64,000 nucleotides of DNA from Timema cristinae (lineage: Eukaryota > Arthropoda > Insecta > Phasmatodea > Timematidae): contig JBCFYV010009882.1 in the NCBI GenBank assembly GCA_039000515.1, positions 51,564,816-51,628,815 on the forward strand, written 5' to 3'. The notes under the pieces were generated by a model. That model saw only the letters and a program-made list of their open reading frames with translations, did not search any database and was not told the DNA's origin. Below, piece by piece: positions 12,546 through 23,127 of the stretch (positions are counted from its first letter, which is position 1; every line of letters begins with the position of its first letter). The position numbers and the translations under genes are program-made.

Positions 12546-13735
12546 TTATTGCTGTCACATGATAGTGATACAGGAAATTATCAGGCTTATATTATCTGTT
12601 CTTAAGAACTATGCATTTGGTCACATCTTATAATTCAACGTTTGAGAACATTTTCATTCAGAAATTATCAAAGTATACTATGCGGCTATTGCCAAAGTTG
12701 TTTTTTAATGCTACAATAGATATATATTATGCATAAGCCCACACGCATTCTTCTTCTTACAAAGTCTCAATAGTAAAACAATAATAAATAACTCAATTAT
12801 TTGAAACGCTTTTGCCAGATCACATACCGGTTTGGCACAACACATACAGAAGCACCAGGTCAGAGTGCTCCAATCCTTCTACTGCTCCTCACCAGGTTAC
12901 TTTATCAATAAGCGACTTAGTCTTTTCTTATGCACCTGTTACACTTCATACGTCGTGGCTACAATGACTTTAGAATTGTGAATGTTATTGATTCATGTAG
13001 ACTTATACAAATCTACTAAAATTAGCCATATAGAGATAATTTGGGTACAAACTGTGTATAGAGAGAGATGGATGTATCGAAGGATGGATTGATTGACTAA
13101 TGGACGAAAGGATATGTGTGTGTGCGCGGATGCGCGTGCGTGTGTACGTGCGTGCATGCCTATGTATATATACTATTTACTATGCCTGTGTGAAGCAGCG
13201 AGACATCCGAATCTGAATCTTGCTAGTATTCGTAATCAATTCTAAATTCTGAAACGCGCACGGTTCAAATCAGATTAGAAATATAAAATCCAAATAGATT
13301 CGAATTTGGTGCGATTTAATTCACAATTCTAGTCTTAAAGTCAATCTTTTGAATGATCTAACGTTCTAAGGAAGTTATTATGGATACACTTTTTTGGCTT
13401 GACCACAGACACCTACAAATTTTGTAATATGGCCTATTTATAATATGTTCACTATTTAAACATGGCTTCGTGAGCTTTTTTTATTGAATCAATTAAATGT
13501 ATTTCTACACGTATACATAATATATAATTTAGCCTTCGCATGCAATTTGGATTTGATAACATTTAGTTAAAAAAAACTTCAAATTAAATTCTATTTGAAT
13601 CATTTTCGTTTTAAAATAATTGATTCATATTCGATTCAAGTAAACAAATATCCTAATTTGATTTGAAATTGAAAATCTTTGAAAAAAACAGGCTCACTAA
13701 ATACCATTATCATAACAGCCATTAAATTAAAATTT
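12546..13735. other. Spacer with alternating purine-pyrimidine tract and GATTCGAAT-rich copy 2
   Basis: 13115-13170 is a GTGTGCGCG/GCGTGCGTGTGTACGTG tract of alternating purines and pyrimidines, capable in principle of Z-DNA. 13195-13690 is rich in GATTCGAAT words; its right end (ATTCGATTCAAG then TTTGATTTGAAATT) matches the copy at 3795-4560. No gene was seen. Confidence 0.45.
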
Positions 13736-14042
13736 GGTGACCTGGCGGTCTAGGGGTAAGGTGTCTGACTTCTGTGCTGGGGGTCCGGGGTTCAATCCTC
13801 GGTCCCGGAACAGATTTATTTGATTGCCAAACCCTTCTTTCAGCTCTGGCAAGACGTGTATTAATCACAACTTGTGAATATGTGGAGTGCCAGGCCTCCA
13901 CCGTGGTTCGGATTCCACATTAAACTGTAGGTCCTCCATTTCATCTCACAATCACCCTACCATTACACATTGTAAGTGCGTATAACCCGAACGGTTAGTA
14001 AGACGCAGTGCTAATAATAAAAAAAAAAATAATAATAATAAT
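13736..14042 (+). mobile_element. SINE-A, full-length copy with TSD (longer-body subtype)
   Basis: Head 'GGTGACCTGGCGGTCTAGGG', B box 'GGGTTCAATCCTCGG', body with the CGTGTATTAATCACAAC insertion, common tail and an A/AAT tail. It is flanked by TTAAAATTT at 13727-13735 and 14043-14051. Confidence 0.95.
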
Positions 14043-14051
14043 TTAAAATTT

Positions 14052-15166
14052 CGGGAACTAAAACTATTTCAAATTATTAAATATTATTTCTGTCACCCCG
14101 TCGAGTAGTGAATTTGTCACACAGTGATACATTGACTCTACAGTACGTTGTTAGCTAAGATAACGTAATGTCAAACACACAAATATAATCTTCTTCATCG
14201 GATAAACGTTGTACAACCTACCGTGACTATTTGCCATCTTCACAAATGCAAAATTCTATTTCAAGGTTGTTTTATACCTAACACTAACACAGTTTTTGAG
14301 ACTTGGCAGGAGTACCAGATTGATTGTGAACCATAGTCTGGTAATTTGTAAACATTACCATCTGTGTAAGCTGGGCTTTCATCTAAACAAACACAGCATG
14401 ATTGAGGATTATAGGAATGCGTTTGCTACTATTTTCTTAGATACAGGCTTGAGAGTGATCTATCACATTATTTTTAAACCCCTTTGTGTTGGGGAACAGT
14501 CAGCTCGTAAATTTAGAATGATTGGTTGTAGAGGAGAGGGATTAAACTAATTATTTACTCGGTAAATCATTGGAGGCAGGTGGGTTAAGAAACAGCGTTA
14601 CGTTGTTTATAGATGACTCCTTAATAATGAAAGTATGGTTACGTTATTAACTAGTCCAGTCGCCTTAGATATAAAAAGTGCAGTATTTCAGAATATATCC
14701 ACTAAGAATGTTTGCTAATTACTTTTTAATTAAAAAATCAAATTTTGATTCAAAATAAATGTGAAAATGTTATAACTAAAAAAAATTATAGTGATGGAGT
14801 TTTTGAGGTCGCTGATAACAATTTTGACATTGTAATTGTAATGGTTGATTCAAAATGGTGAGCTAAACATCGAAATCATGCAGAATTCCAATTAATTTCA
14901 AAATTCAAGAGGGCTGATCCCAAATGTTTGACTAAACATTGAAATTATGTAAAATTTAATATAAGACATATTTTCTAAGATTAGACATTTTTCATTTTTG
15001 AGGTTGAAATAAAAATAATTGAAACACTGGTGAACCCATTAGCTTACATATTATAAAAGCAAAGACTTTTTATTGTGTCACAATATATGATTATTATACA
15101 TAAGCGTAAAAAAATAAATTACTGTCACTGAACTATTAATCATCAATTTCCTAACTTCTTAATGAT
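14052..15166. other. AT-rich spacer, nothing recognised
   Basis: An open frame at 14296-14550 (+) has no family motif. No repeat was recognised with confidence. Confidence 0.4.
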
Positions 15167-15546
15167 TGGTTCCAACAAGAAGGGGTAGCAAAGCATGGCA
15201 GTGCTGCACACATGTTTCCACTATTATTGCTTTATCTCTCAAACTAGTGGTGTGCTGTGGCCAGCGAGCTCTCTTAATCTGTCCGTTGCAGACTTTTTTC
15301 TCGTGAGGATACCTCAAAGAGAGAATGTTTGCTTATTGTTTCAACAGAAGCAAGGAACTGAAAGTCTGTATTCAAGAGATACCTAGAACCAACCTACAAA
15401 AATTGTTGCAGATGATAAGAAAGAGTTTCTCTCTTGACTTGAACAGTGCAGTGCAAAGAACGGAGGCACCTAGAAGATTTTATTTTCAAAACACCCGATT
15501 TCTTGAAAAAGATACAAATAGGAGGAAATTTAATTCAGCTGAATAA
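15167..15546 (+). pseudogene. Tc1/mariner-like transposase, C-terminal fragment
   Basis: Reads 'WFQQEGVAKHG' at 15167, resembling the 'WFQQDGA.xH' motif around the second catalytic Asp (here Glu). A frame change leads to 'SGVLWPASSLNLSVADFFL', matching the usual 'WPARSPDLxxxDFFLW' block with the third acidic residue, then a helical C-terminal segment ('ELKVCIQEIPRTNLQKLLQM') and 'CKERRHLEDFIF' in another frame. At least two frame changes and the altered Asp make it non-functional. The N-terminal half is not recognised upstream. Family assignment is by motif recall. Confidence 0.7.
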
Positions 15547-16313
15547 ATATATTAATCATATATGAAAGTGATTTAATATTTAAGATAGGTAACCTCCCCC
15601 ACCCCATTCTGTATTAATATCCCAATACACCTGCTAATAAATGTTAGGCGAATACAAAATATCTCAAGTACTAAAATAAATATTTCTTCAAAACAACAAA
15701 CTCAAAACTACACACACTTATTAAAGTTTCTGCATTTTGAGAACGAGTTGTGTTAATCATTAACCCTTCACTTGCTCGGTAAAATGATTTTATTCAAAAC
15801 CAACGAAATAATATAGCACTAGACAGTTAAAATTAATAGTGGTACTTGAAATACTTTTAGACTAATTCACTTAGTATTTTATACACAATAAAGTGTTGAT
15901 AAAGTATTGGATAAAATATAAAGCAGCGGGAGAAGTTAGTGGCCAGATAGAAAGTAACGAGTGGTCATCGCTTGCCCACTATATCCTCAGCTTGAGAGTT
16001 ATTTTAAATAACACTGTATGCTTAATGCAAGGGTAATAGACTAAGCCTATCACGGTGCTCCAACTTGATGGTGTACCAAAGCTTGGTTCACAATTTCGAT
16101 GAAAATTGAGAGCTGAAAATTCTAGAATGGCGTAGCAGATCACTAGCTAACAAATGTATGTTGACCTATGATGCTTTGCAATGCAAACAAGCAACAATGA
16201 GGATATCAACATGCTTTACTTTCTAGTGGATAAAATATCATTTAGATTACTGTCAAGATGAGCGTTTTCTAATTTGTGCTGTACCGTGATACAAGTCAAC
16301 AAAGGGAGAAATT
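15547..16313. other. AT-rich spacer, nothing recognised
   Basis: No convincing coding or RNA signal and no recognised repeat. Confidence 0.45.
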
Positions 16314-16607
16314 ACCTCGGTAGTCTGGGGGTAAAGTGCTTACCTCAGGACCGGTTTTCATGGGTTCAAACCCAGTTGGGGCAGACGGATTTTTCTTGAG
16401 CGATAAAAATCCGTAGCATGGAGGAGAAGTAAAGCCATAGATTGTAAAAGAACAGAACCCTGGAATGTGTGGGGAAAATACCTCTCTCTGCAAATTTTTA
16501 AGCCCTTTTGCACTCGCTCATAGAAATTCTCGTGTGCTGATATAATTAGTTGATTCAGCAATTGGACATTAAATACTTCAAATAAATGAAAATTAAAAAC
16601 AAAACAG
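16314..16607 (+). mobile_element. SINE-D, tRNA-derived SINE with a different tail
   Basis: The head has an A box (GGTAGTCTGGGGGTAAAG) and a B box (GGGTTCAAACCCAG). The body then differs from SINE-A and SINE-B and ends in 'ATACTTCAAATAAATGAAAA' and an A-rich tail. The reverse complement of this tail recurs at 22080-22165, which supports a family with its own 3' end. Confidence 0.7.
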
Positions 16608-17810
16608 GAAGACCCAAACACTTTCCATTTAGCGAGTTATTTCATATCACCTCAAAACAGTCCACGCAGCTGTCTGGCTGGGTCTAGTTTCACAGTACAT
16701 GAACCTATGAACCAGTATGCGCACTGATGTAGCCTAGTAAATTGATTTTGAATTTTAATTATGTATTACAAGCAGATATTGACAAGCAGAGAGGATAAAA
16801 CTGAAATACTTTCAACTTGAACAGAGTGGACCATACATCACAAACTGAAATCTTGTGATTGGTTTAGCTATCATTTCCGCTCTGTTCTCTAATTTAGGGG
16901 ACTTGTGAATCAATTTCAAGGATGTTAAGCAATAACGAGGTTGAGTGTCGTTTGAATGACAATGAAGTGTTTGCGTAGTTTGAGTTATGAACTGTAGTTA
17001 GTAAGATAAGTGAGTGAGTGGAGCTCGTGATAAAATATCAATGCTAAACACTAAGGCTGAACTAGTACTCAAACAATACTCATTTAGCATACTGCCCAAA
17101 GTATCAAAGACTTGGAACGCATATCTGGTGGGAGGGACTTTCTCAAACTTTAAAAAAAATACTACTGCTACTGCTAACTAAACCGATATTCTCAATATAT
17201 TGAACCATAATGAATTTAAAAAATGCTAAAAACAATTATGTGCTTTGGTATATTATAAGCATCATTGCAAATAAATCTATAAGCTAAGCTGCATGTATTG
17301 TTTATATATGTTACGAAACAACTAACAAACACACTCCCCGGTCTTAAGGAACCGGAAAGAATGGCCTTAGGAACGTAAGTTTCACCATTCAACCCTATTC
17401 TGAGACACTTCCTACCCTATCACCAAAATTCTTCAAATGAATTTTCACATAAAACTCCCATTAATGTTTTGGTTCACTAAGGGATTTTGTATCTTCATGT
17501 TTCCTAACTACGAGTATAATATTGTATACACGCATGTCATCGCCCATACGCACCACATGATCCCTCACCACGTCAACCTACGTGCCTTAATTTTCCTTAA
17601 TATGTTTGCAGACGCATTAAAACCATAAAGTTCATCATTAGGTGACTTTATCCATTCTCCAGCTTGTTTGAAACAACAAGAATGCAAATTAATTTGCGTG
17701 CCCCCAGTATGACTGTGATTCTGGGACAGCCGGTACTTTAGAAATAATCTGGATCACCCGACGCCGGAGTGTTGTAAGTACTCCGTGGCAACTATCCAAT
17801 TTGTTTAAGG
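16608..17810. other. AT-rich spacer, nothing recognised
   Basis: No gene or repeat was recognised. Open frames here lack domain motifs. Confidence 0.45.
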
Positions 17811-17966
17811 CCCCACGCACACATGCAACTTTGAGATGGCCAACTATTTAGTTGACTCGATGAGAGCCCATATGTAAGCAAGCGCACATGCAACTATTAA
17901 GTTGGCCGATTAAATAATTATTGTTTCGCTACAAGCTTGGTGCAACTTGATAGTGTATATTGAGAT
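17811..17966 (+). mobile_element. MITE-like element, copy 1
   Basis: Starts 'GGCCCCACGCACACATGCAA', then 'CTTTGAGATGGCCAACTATT'. This end matches, in reverse complement, the right end of the sequence at 20201-20325 ('GTTGGCCAACTCAAAGTTG'). Internal GTTGGCC and GCGCACATGCAAC words repeat. It is probably a non-autonomous DNA transposon; the superfamily is not determined. Confidence 0.5.
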
Positions 17967-17975
17967 TAACAAGAG

Positions 17976-18212
17976 GATACCTACTTCGGTGTCTGCATGG
18001 TCTAAGACGTCTCTCTCGCAATATATTTTACTGCTGTTGTTGGGAGATCGGGGCTCAAATCCCAGTTAGGTGTACTGAGGATGGTTTTTCTTAAATGGTT
18101 TTCCACTCAACCCCTTCAAGCAAAGGCAGGTAACATCTCCTCTAAATTCAATCTTCCTTATATCTAACTCATTAGCGTAATTAGTACATAAGCGTACAAC
18201 CTGAACAGGTAT
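17976..18212 (+). mobile_element. SINE-B2 copy, tail truncated
   Basis: Head 'CTACTTCGGTGTCTGCATGG', B box-like 'GGGGCTCAAATCCC', body 'TTAAATGGTTTTCCACTC', and tail up to 'ACAACCTGAACAGGTATTC'. The distal GACGCGGTGCT and (AAT)n are missing where repeat C begins. Confidence 0.85.
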
Positions 18213-18221
18213 TCTTTAAAT

Positions 18222-18500
18222 TGAAAAATTACACCTGGACACAGTAATATAGCCCGGGACCTTAAACTTAGTACACCAATGCTCTAACCATTGAGCTATC
18301 CAGGTGTGGGTCCATGTCCCGGGTCATTCTTCACTCATATTTTAAGGCAGAGTCTGTGATGGACGTGTGGAAATCATCAGATAAATATCAATTAAGATCA
18401 CGAACTATCAGATAACAGAGCCACCTTCGACTTAGTAGTTGGCTTTATGCTGCCAATAGTACAATTACAACTGTACGAATGCGCATATTCTTATGGATTT
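18222..18500 (-). repeat. Repeat C copy 2 with tRNA-like module
   Basis: Minus strand: a tRNA-like module at 18234-18304 (acceptor-like ends CCTGGA/TCCAGG, A box TAGCTCAATGG), then upstream in element order the 'CTTCACTCATATTTTAAGGC', 'GATGGACGTGTGGAAATC' and 'GCCACCTTCGACTTAG' blocks, all shared with the copies at 18.6 and 29.3 kb. It lies in inverted orientation to copy 3, about 75 bp away. Confidence 0.85.
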
Positions 18501-18574
18501 AATATCCAAGCTATTTATTATATTTGTTTATTACGGTTATAGCCGAATATACATATATTCATTAACCTGAAATA

Positions 18575-18950
18575 ACTAATTAAATAAACATTCGTAAAAT
18601 TGTAATTTTTTTATTGACAACATAAATCCCTCCCGAGTCGAAGGTGGTTGCGTCATCTGATGGCTTGTGATCTTAATTGATCGCTCATATGCACGGCAGC
18701 TGACTATTTCCACACGTGCATCACAGACTGCCTTAAAATATGATTGAAGAATGACCTTGGGCATGGGACGATTCCTGAATAGCTCAGTGGTTAGAACATT
18801 GGTGTACTAAGCTGAAGGTCCCGGTTATGATTCCCGTGTCCGTATCTGATTTTTCAATTTGAATAATACAATATTTAGATGCGGCTATAACCATTGATAA
18901 CTAATTTAACAGCTTGGATATTCAATCCATCCGGAACAGGAATTAAGACG
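18575..18950 (+). repeat. Repeat C copy 3 with tRNA-like module
   Basis: Order: 'GAGTCGAAGGTGG', 'GATCTTAATTGATC', 'CCACACGTGCATCACAGAC', 'GCATGGGACGATTCC', then a tRNA-like module at 18774-18842 (A box TAGCTCAGTGG) and a 3' segment 'GCGGCTATAACC' to 'AGCTTGGATATTCAATCC'. That 3' segment reappears, in reverse complement, beyond the 5' side of copy 2 (about 18490-18560), so the two copies have different end points in the same circular order. Confidence 0.82.
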
Positions 18951-19060
18951 TAGTGCTAAACAAAGAAATCAAACACACACAAAAAAAACCAAGGTTTTTA
19001 TCTTAGTAAAACTTACTTAAGGTGAGAAAGTTTGTGTGATTGTGTTGTACCTTTTTTTTT

Positions 19061-19600
19061 TAGCACCGGGTCTTACTACCTATTATTATTATTATTATTA
19101 TTATCACCGCGTCTTACTACCCGTTCGGGTTATACGCACTTAAGCTAATGTGTAATGGTAGGGTGATTGTGAGATGAAATGAAGGACCTACAGTTTAACG
19201 TGGAATCCGAACCACGGTGGAGGCCTGGCATTCCCCACATTCACAAGAAGTCTTGTCAGAGGTGAAGGAAGGGTTTGGAAATCAGATAAATCTGTGCCGG
19301 GACCGGGGATTGAACCCCGGCCGCCAGCATATAAGTCCGACACCTTGCCCCTAGACCGCCAGGTCACCATCTTACTACCTATTCGCGTCGTTAAACGCAT
19401 ATGAACTAATTACGCTGATGTTTTAGGGATGAGGAAGGTAAGCATTTAGAGAAAATGTACCTGCATTTTTGTGGAAGGAGAGTATAAAAACATTTAGGAA
19501 AAATAGCATCAGTATGACCAACCAGAGGGCTCGAACATCACAATATGCAGTCCACTCTACTGCGAGAGTAACGCCTTACGTCATTAGACCACCTAAGTGG
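19061..19600 (-). mobile_element. SINE-B2, interrupted by a SINE-A
   Basis: The minus-strand tail starts at 19061 (TAGCACCGGGTCTTACTACC), is cut by SINE-A at 19085-19369, and resumes at 19370 with the duplicated TCTTACTACCTATT, then the B2 body ('GATGAGGAAGGTAAGC') and a head ending near 19600 ('GACCACCTAAGTGG'). Confidence 0.88.
19085..19369 (-). mobile_element. SINE-A, full-length copy nested in SINE-B2, 14-bp TSD
   Basis: (AAT)n on the low-coordinate side, then the common tail, body, B box (GATTGAACCCCGG on this strand) and head ending 'AGACCGCCAGGTCACCA'. It is flanked by perfect TCTTACTACCTATT at 19071-19084 and 19370-19383. It is younger than the SINE-B2 it split. Confidence 0.97.
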
Positions 19601-19901
19601 ATCAATTGATGTTTTGATAGATTTTTGAATGCCCTAAGAGAAACAAAAGTGTATCAAAAGTTTACTATACTCATTCTATAGTAATTTAAAAATGTATTTA
19701 GATATTCCTGCCTATCATCATACAACTTGTAGAGTTTACCTTTAGTTACTCGTTGACATTGTAATGAATATATTTAGTTATTCTTTTTAATTTCTATTAT
19801 TATTTTTATCGCGGACTACTAGTGCGCTTAATACAAGCTGTTTTTACTAAATTCATGGCACATCACTTAAGAAAATAAACTAGGTTGGACAACTTTTTGT
19901 G

Positions 19902-20166
19902 GGGTGACCTGGTGGTCTAGGGTAAGGTGTCAGACTTCTATGCTGGCGGCCGGGGTTCAATCCTCGGTCCCAGCAAAGAATTATCTGATTACAAAACCCT
20001 TCCTTCACCTCTGACAAGACATCTTGTGAATGTGGGGAAAGCCAGGCCTCCACCGTGGTTCGGATTCCACGTTAAACTGTAGGTCCTTCATTTAATCTCA
20101 CAATCACCCTACTATTACACATTAGCGTAAGTGCGTATAACCCGAATGGGTAGTAAGACGCAGTGC

Positions 20167-20200
<34 letters not shown>
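19902..20200 (+). mobile_element. SINE-A, full-length copy with TSD
   Basis: Head 'GGTGACCTGGTGGTCTAGGG', B box 'GGGTTCAATCCTCGG', short-body subtype (GACAAGACATCTTGTG), common tail and a long (AAT)n. It is flanked by TTTTTGTG at 19894-19901 and 20201-20208. Confidence 0.96.
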
Positions 20201-20201
<1 letters not shown>

Positions 20202-20325
20202 TTTTGTGTTGCAAGTGCACGGGACATCTCAGTCTTACAACTATTTAGTTGGTTGATTGGTGCGTGCGGAGAGTTGGCCGATCAAATTGTTGGCCAACTC
20301 AAAGTTGTATGTACGTGAGAGGCTT
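20201..20325 (-). mobile_element. MITE-like element, copy 2
   Basis: The right end 'AGTTGGCCAACTCAAAGTTG' to 'GTGAGAGGC' is the reverse complement of the left end of the element at 17811. Both contain CAACTATTTAGTTG. SINE-A landed at its left border. Confidence 0.5.
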
Positions 20326-20409
20326 ATCGATGGGTGGAGTGAAAACACTTTGAAAAACATCCTATGGAACAGAAACCAACTAATTAGTTAACTTCAGCGA
20401 GTATGATGG

Positions 20410-20600
20410 CGATAAAGCTGTGACTTATCTAAGGCGTCGTTCTTGCAAATTACTGGATTGCCAATGAAGGTCAAACGTGTACCAAGGTTTTTACCCCCCT
20501 AAATGGTTTTCTACTCTCACTCCATAGTTGCTCTAAAGTCTACCTCTCATCCATAATTCATTGGCATAATTAGTAAAGTAAAATGCGTACAAGGTTCAAT
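20410..20600 (+). mobile_element. SINE-B2, degenerate copy
   Basis: Recognisable pieces are 'TCTAAGGCGTCGTTCTTGC' (head), 'CCTAAATGGTTTTCTACTC' (body) and 'CATTGGCATAATTAGTA' (start of the common tail). The rest has decayed. Confidence 0.65.
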
Positions 20601-20625
20601 ACATGTCGTTCCCAGGGGCCAATAC

Positions 20626-20628
<3 letters not shown>

Positions 20629-20661
<33 letters not shown>

Positions 20662-20722
20662 GGTGATCGGGTGGGGTGGGTGGTGTGATGTGATGTGGTG
20701 TGTGTGTGTGTGTGTACGCGCG
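20629..20722. repeat. (GT)n microsatellite
   Basis: Two pure GT runs are separated by a GGTGGGGTGGGTGG interruption, ending in TACGCGCG. The minus-strand open frame across it is a repeat artefact. Confidence 0.97.
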
Positions 20723-22079
20723 TAATCACCACATCTTACTTTTCATTCTGTCTATTTGTCCTCGAATAGATACTAATAGCCTAGTACACAAGCGTAATAA
20801 GGTGTAAAATGGGAATATTAATCTTAAAATGTGTGTACTTATTTAACTGACGGGATGGAAATATAATCTGTTGGTTTCCATAAAATCTCGGTTGGGTAAA
20901 ATATGCTATTGAAGAAAATTGGCCACCATATTGAAATGTTAGCTTCCCTGAGTTTAGTGGCTGAATGAAACGTGAGAAAGACTAGCAACTAACCAATGTT
21001 TCTAATATATAGAATATTTCAAAATCAAATGTTATAATTCGTATAAAAAAGAGCTGAAAATTATAATGTTTGAAACTAGTATTTGTTTTTCAAGAGAAAA
21101 ATACCTTGGAAGGGGTTTGTACCCCTAAAACTATAATAAAGAGTAGCAAGAGTTGCCACATCATACAACATTCTTACAACTAAATAATGTTTACCTCCTC
21201 TCGATGTTAAGCAAGTGTCATATTTTGCATCAACCAAATGGACCGGAGGTATTCAAGAGAACACTAAAACTCCTACAAAAACTCCTAATGCTAAAAAATA
21301 TTACAAGACCTATATAATAAAAATGGTAAAACCAATTTATAAATAAATATATATATACAATTTATTAAATACACCTAAAAGAATAAATTCTAAGCTCAAT
21401 AAAACTACTAGTAAACGCTTACGTTTAGAAGAAAGCAATATTATCACAAATACAATTATTATATACCGGTAGATTGAATAAATTCTTCACAAATTTACTT
21501 TAGTTAGTTTTATTATGTTATAAATAATTCTAGTCTTGTATTTCCGAGATAGGATATTTACTTTTAAAACTAAGAGAAAAGGAATAAATACAACCTTATC
21601 ATTAATCCCAAAAATTAATATTACCCTGTATTTATTCTCTGTACTTATTCAAGAATTGGTATTTGACTAATGGTTTAAAGATATTATAAGAGATATTTAT
21701 TGCTATACTAATTATTATAGCAATAGCAATAAATAATAGCTCTTATAATATTTTTAAATCATTCTTTAGAAATTGGATTAATATTATTTTTAAATCAATT
21801 GCAATTTTCCTAGTAATTTTGGGTACAATCTTCGCACGAGATGCTTGCTGTGAAAACAATATTTTTTTTGGCAGCAAATGGATAGCAGAAAATATTTCTA
21901 ACTCGCAGTCATCTCGACCGACATAAGATTGCACGAACTGTGGCGGCAAATGGGAAGCTGCCAACCAGTAATGAGAGATGTCCAAGTGGTGGGCAGACAC
22001 GCCGATTGTAAGAAACCATGTCCTACAAATGTTGGAAAATAACTTAGCGAACTTAATCAAAACCAACATCCCAACGAGG
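20723..22079. other. AT-rich spacer with a long hairpin
   Basis: 21668-21763 forms an imperfect inverted repeat. The left arm contains 'GATATTATAAGAGATATTTA' and the right arm 'TAAATAATAGCTCTTATAAT', with a short loop near 21710. It could be a small foldback element. Otherwise no gene or recognised repeat. Confidence 0.5.
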
Positions 22080-22165
22080 GATTTTTTTTTTTCATTTAAT
22101 TTATTTGAGGTGTTTAACGTGCACTTTCTGAACCAACTGTTTGTATCTGTACATGACTTATAAAC
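22080..22165 (-). mobile_element. SINE-D, tail fragment
   Basis: A T-run followed by 'TTTATTTGAGGTGTTTAACG' and 'CTGAACCAACTG' is similar to the reverse complement of the SINE-D 3' end at 16520-16600. Only the tail is present, consistent with strong 5' truncation. Confidence 0.55.
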
Positions 22166-22264
22166 TAACTTAAATCTAGAAAATACACAACATACAGCCC
22201 TTCGACCGTTAATAATTAATCACTGTGATAAGTGATACCCACATTTCCCCAGTCATACATTTTT

Positions 22265-22345
22265 TGGCCATTCCAGGAATCTAACCCAGGACCCTTTGAT
22301 TAGTATACAGATACTCTACCGACTGAGCTAAGGTGTTGGGCCCAC
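22265..22345 (-). repeat. tRNA-like sequence, decayed
   Basis: Minus strand shows A box 'TAGCTCAGTCGG' and B box 'GGTTAGATTCC' with tRNA-like spacing. The acceptor arms do not pair, so it is most likely SINE-derived and not a working tRNA gene. Confidence 0.55.
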
Positions 22346-22805
22346 CAAGTGATGAAGCTGTTGTGTTACCAAACTGGCTAAAAAAAAAATTGAAGCAATT
22401 TGTATAGGTATAGGTTTTATACGAACTATATACCCTAGGAACACCCCAGGAATCGTCACACTATGTAACTAACGTGTTCAGGCAATATTAGAAGAAAACT
22501 GTTCTATATTGATTAAATAATTAATTTTGTGGTTGCAGCAGTACAACATAAAATTAGAATTTTAAAAGTCTCACAATAGTAACGCCAAGGTTAAAATAAA
22601 TGGCATGAGCCCAGAGTGGACTTGCAGGACAAAGAAGGATACGGAAAATAAGGAGGTCCAGCCAGACCCGCTGTAAATTGTTTGACCCCCTTCCAGAAAT
22701 AAGATGTAAATCCTATTAATAACTTTATCAACCAAATCTAGTTTTATTAATATTTTAATTAAAAAATTTACATTAATAATGTAGGCCTACTCATAAAATT
22801 TCCTA

Positions 22806-23061
22806 CCCGCCTCGGTGGCGTAGTTGGCTAACGCGCTAGTCGTGTTGAGCGCGACTGCTGAGGACGGGGAGATCGCGGTTCGAATCTCGGTCGGGTGAAC
22901 TGGGGTGGTTTTTCCTAAATGGTTTTCCACTCTCCCTCCACGCAAATGCGGGTTCACTTCCTTTAATTAAACCTTCCCAATTCCTAATCCATTAGCGTAA
23001 TTAGTACTTAAGCGTATAACCCGAACGGGTAGTAAGACGTGGTGCTAAATAATAATAAAAA
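22806..23061 (+). mobile_element. SINE-B1, full-length reference copy with TSD
   Basis: The cleanest B1 copy: head 'CCCGCCTCGGTGGCGTAG', A box TGGCGTAGTTGG, B box 'GGTTCGAATCTCGG', body 'CCTAAATGGTTTTCCACTC' and 'CACGCAAATGCGGGTTC', then the common tail and AAT run. It is flanked by a 13-bp perfect duplication ATAAAATTTCCTA at 22793-22805 and 23062-23074. A GACTGCTGAGGACGGGGAG stretch between the anticodon-like part and the B box could be a long variable arm (class II tRNA ancestor), which is inference. Confidence 0.97.
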
Positions 23062-23127
23062 ATAAAATTTCCTATTTTAAAATAAGCTTAGGTGTATCCC
23101 CTAGCTTTAATCCAGCATTTCTTTTAA

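Noticed and set aside
13115..13170. Regulatory Z-DNA element
   Set aside because: An alternating purine-pyrimidine tract alone is a common microsatellite-like feature. Nothing nearby would use it.
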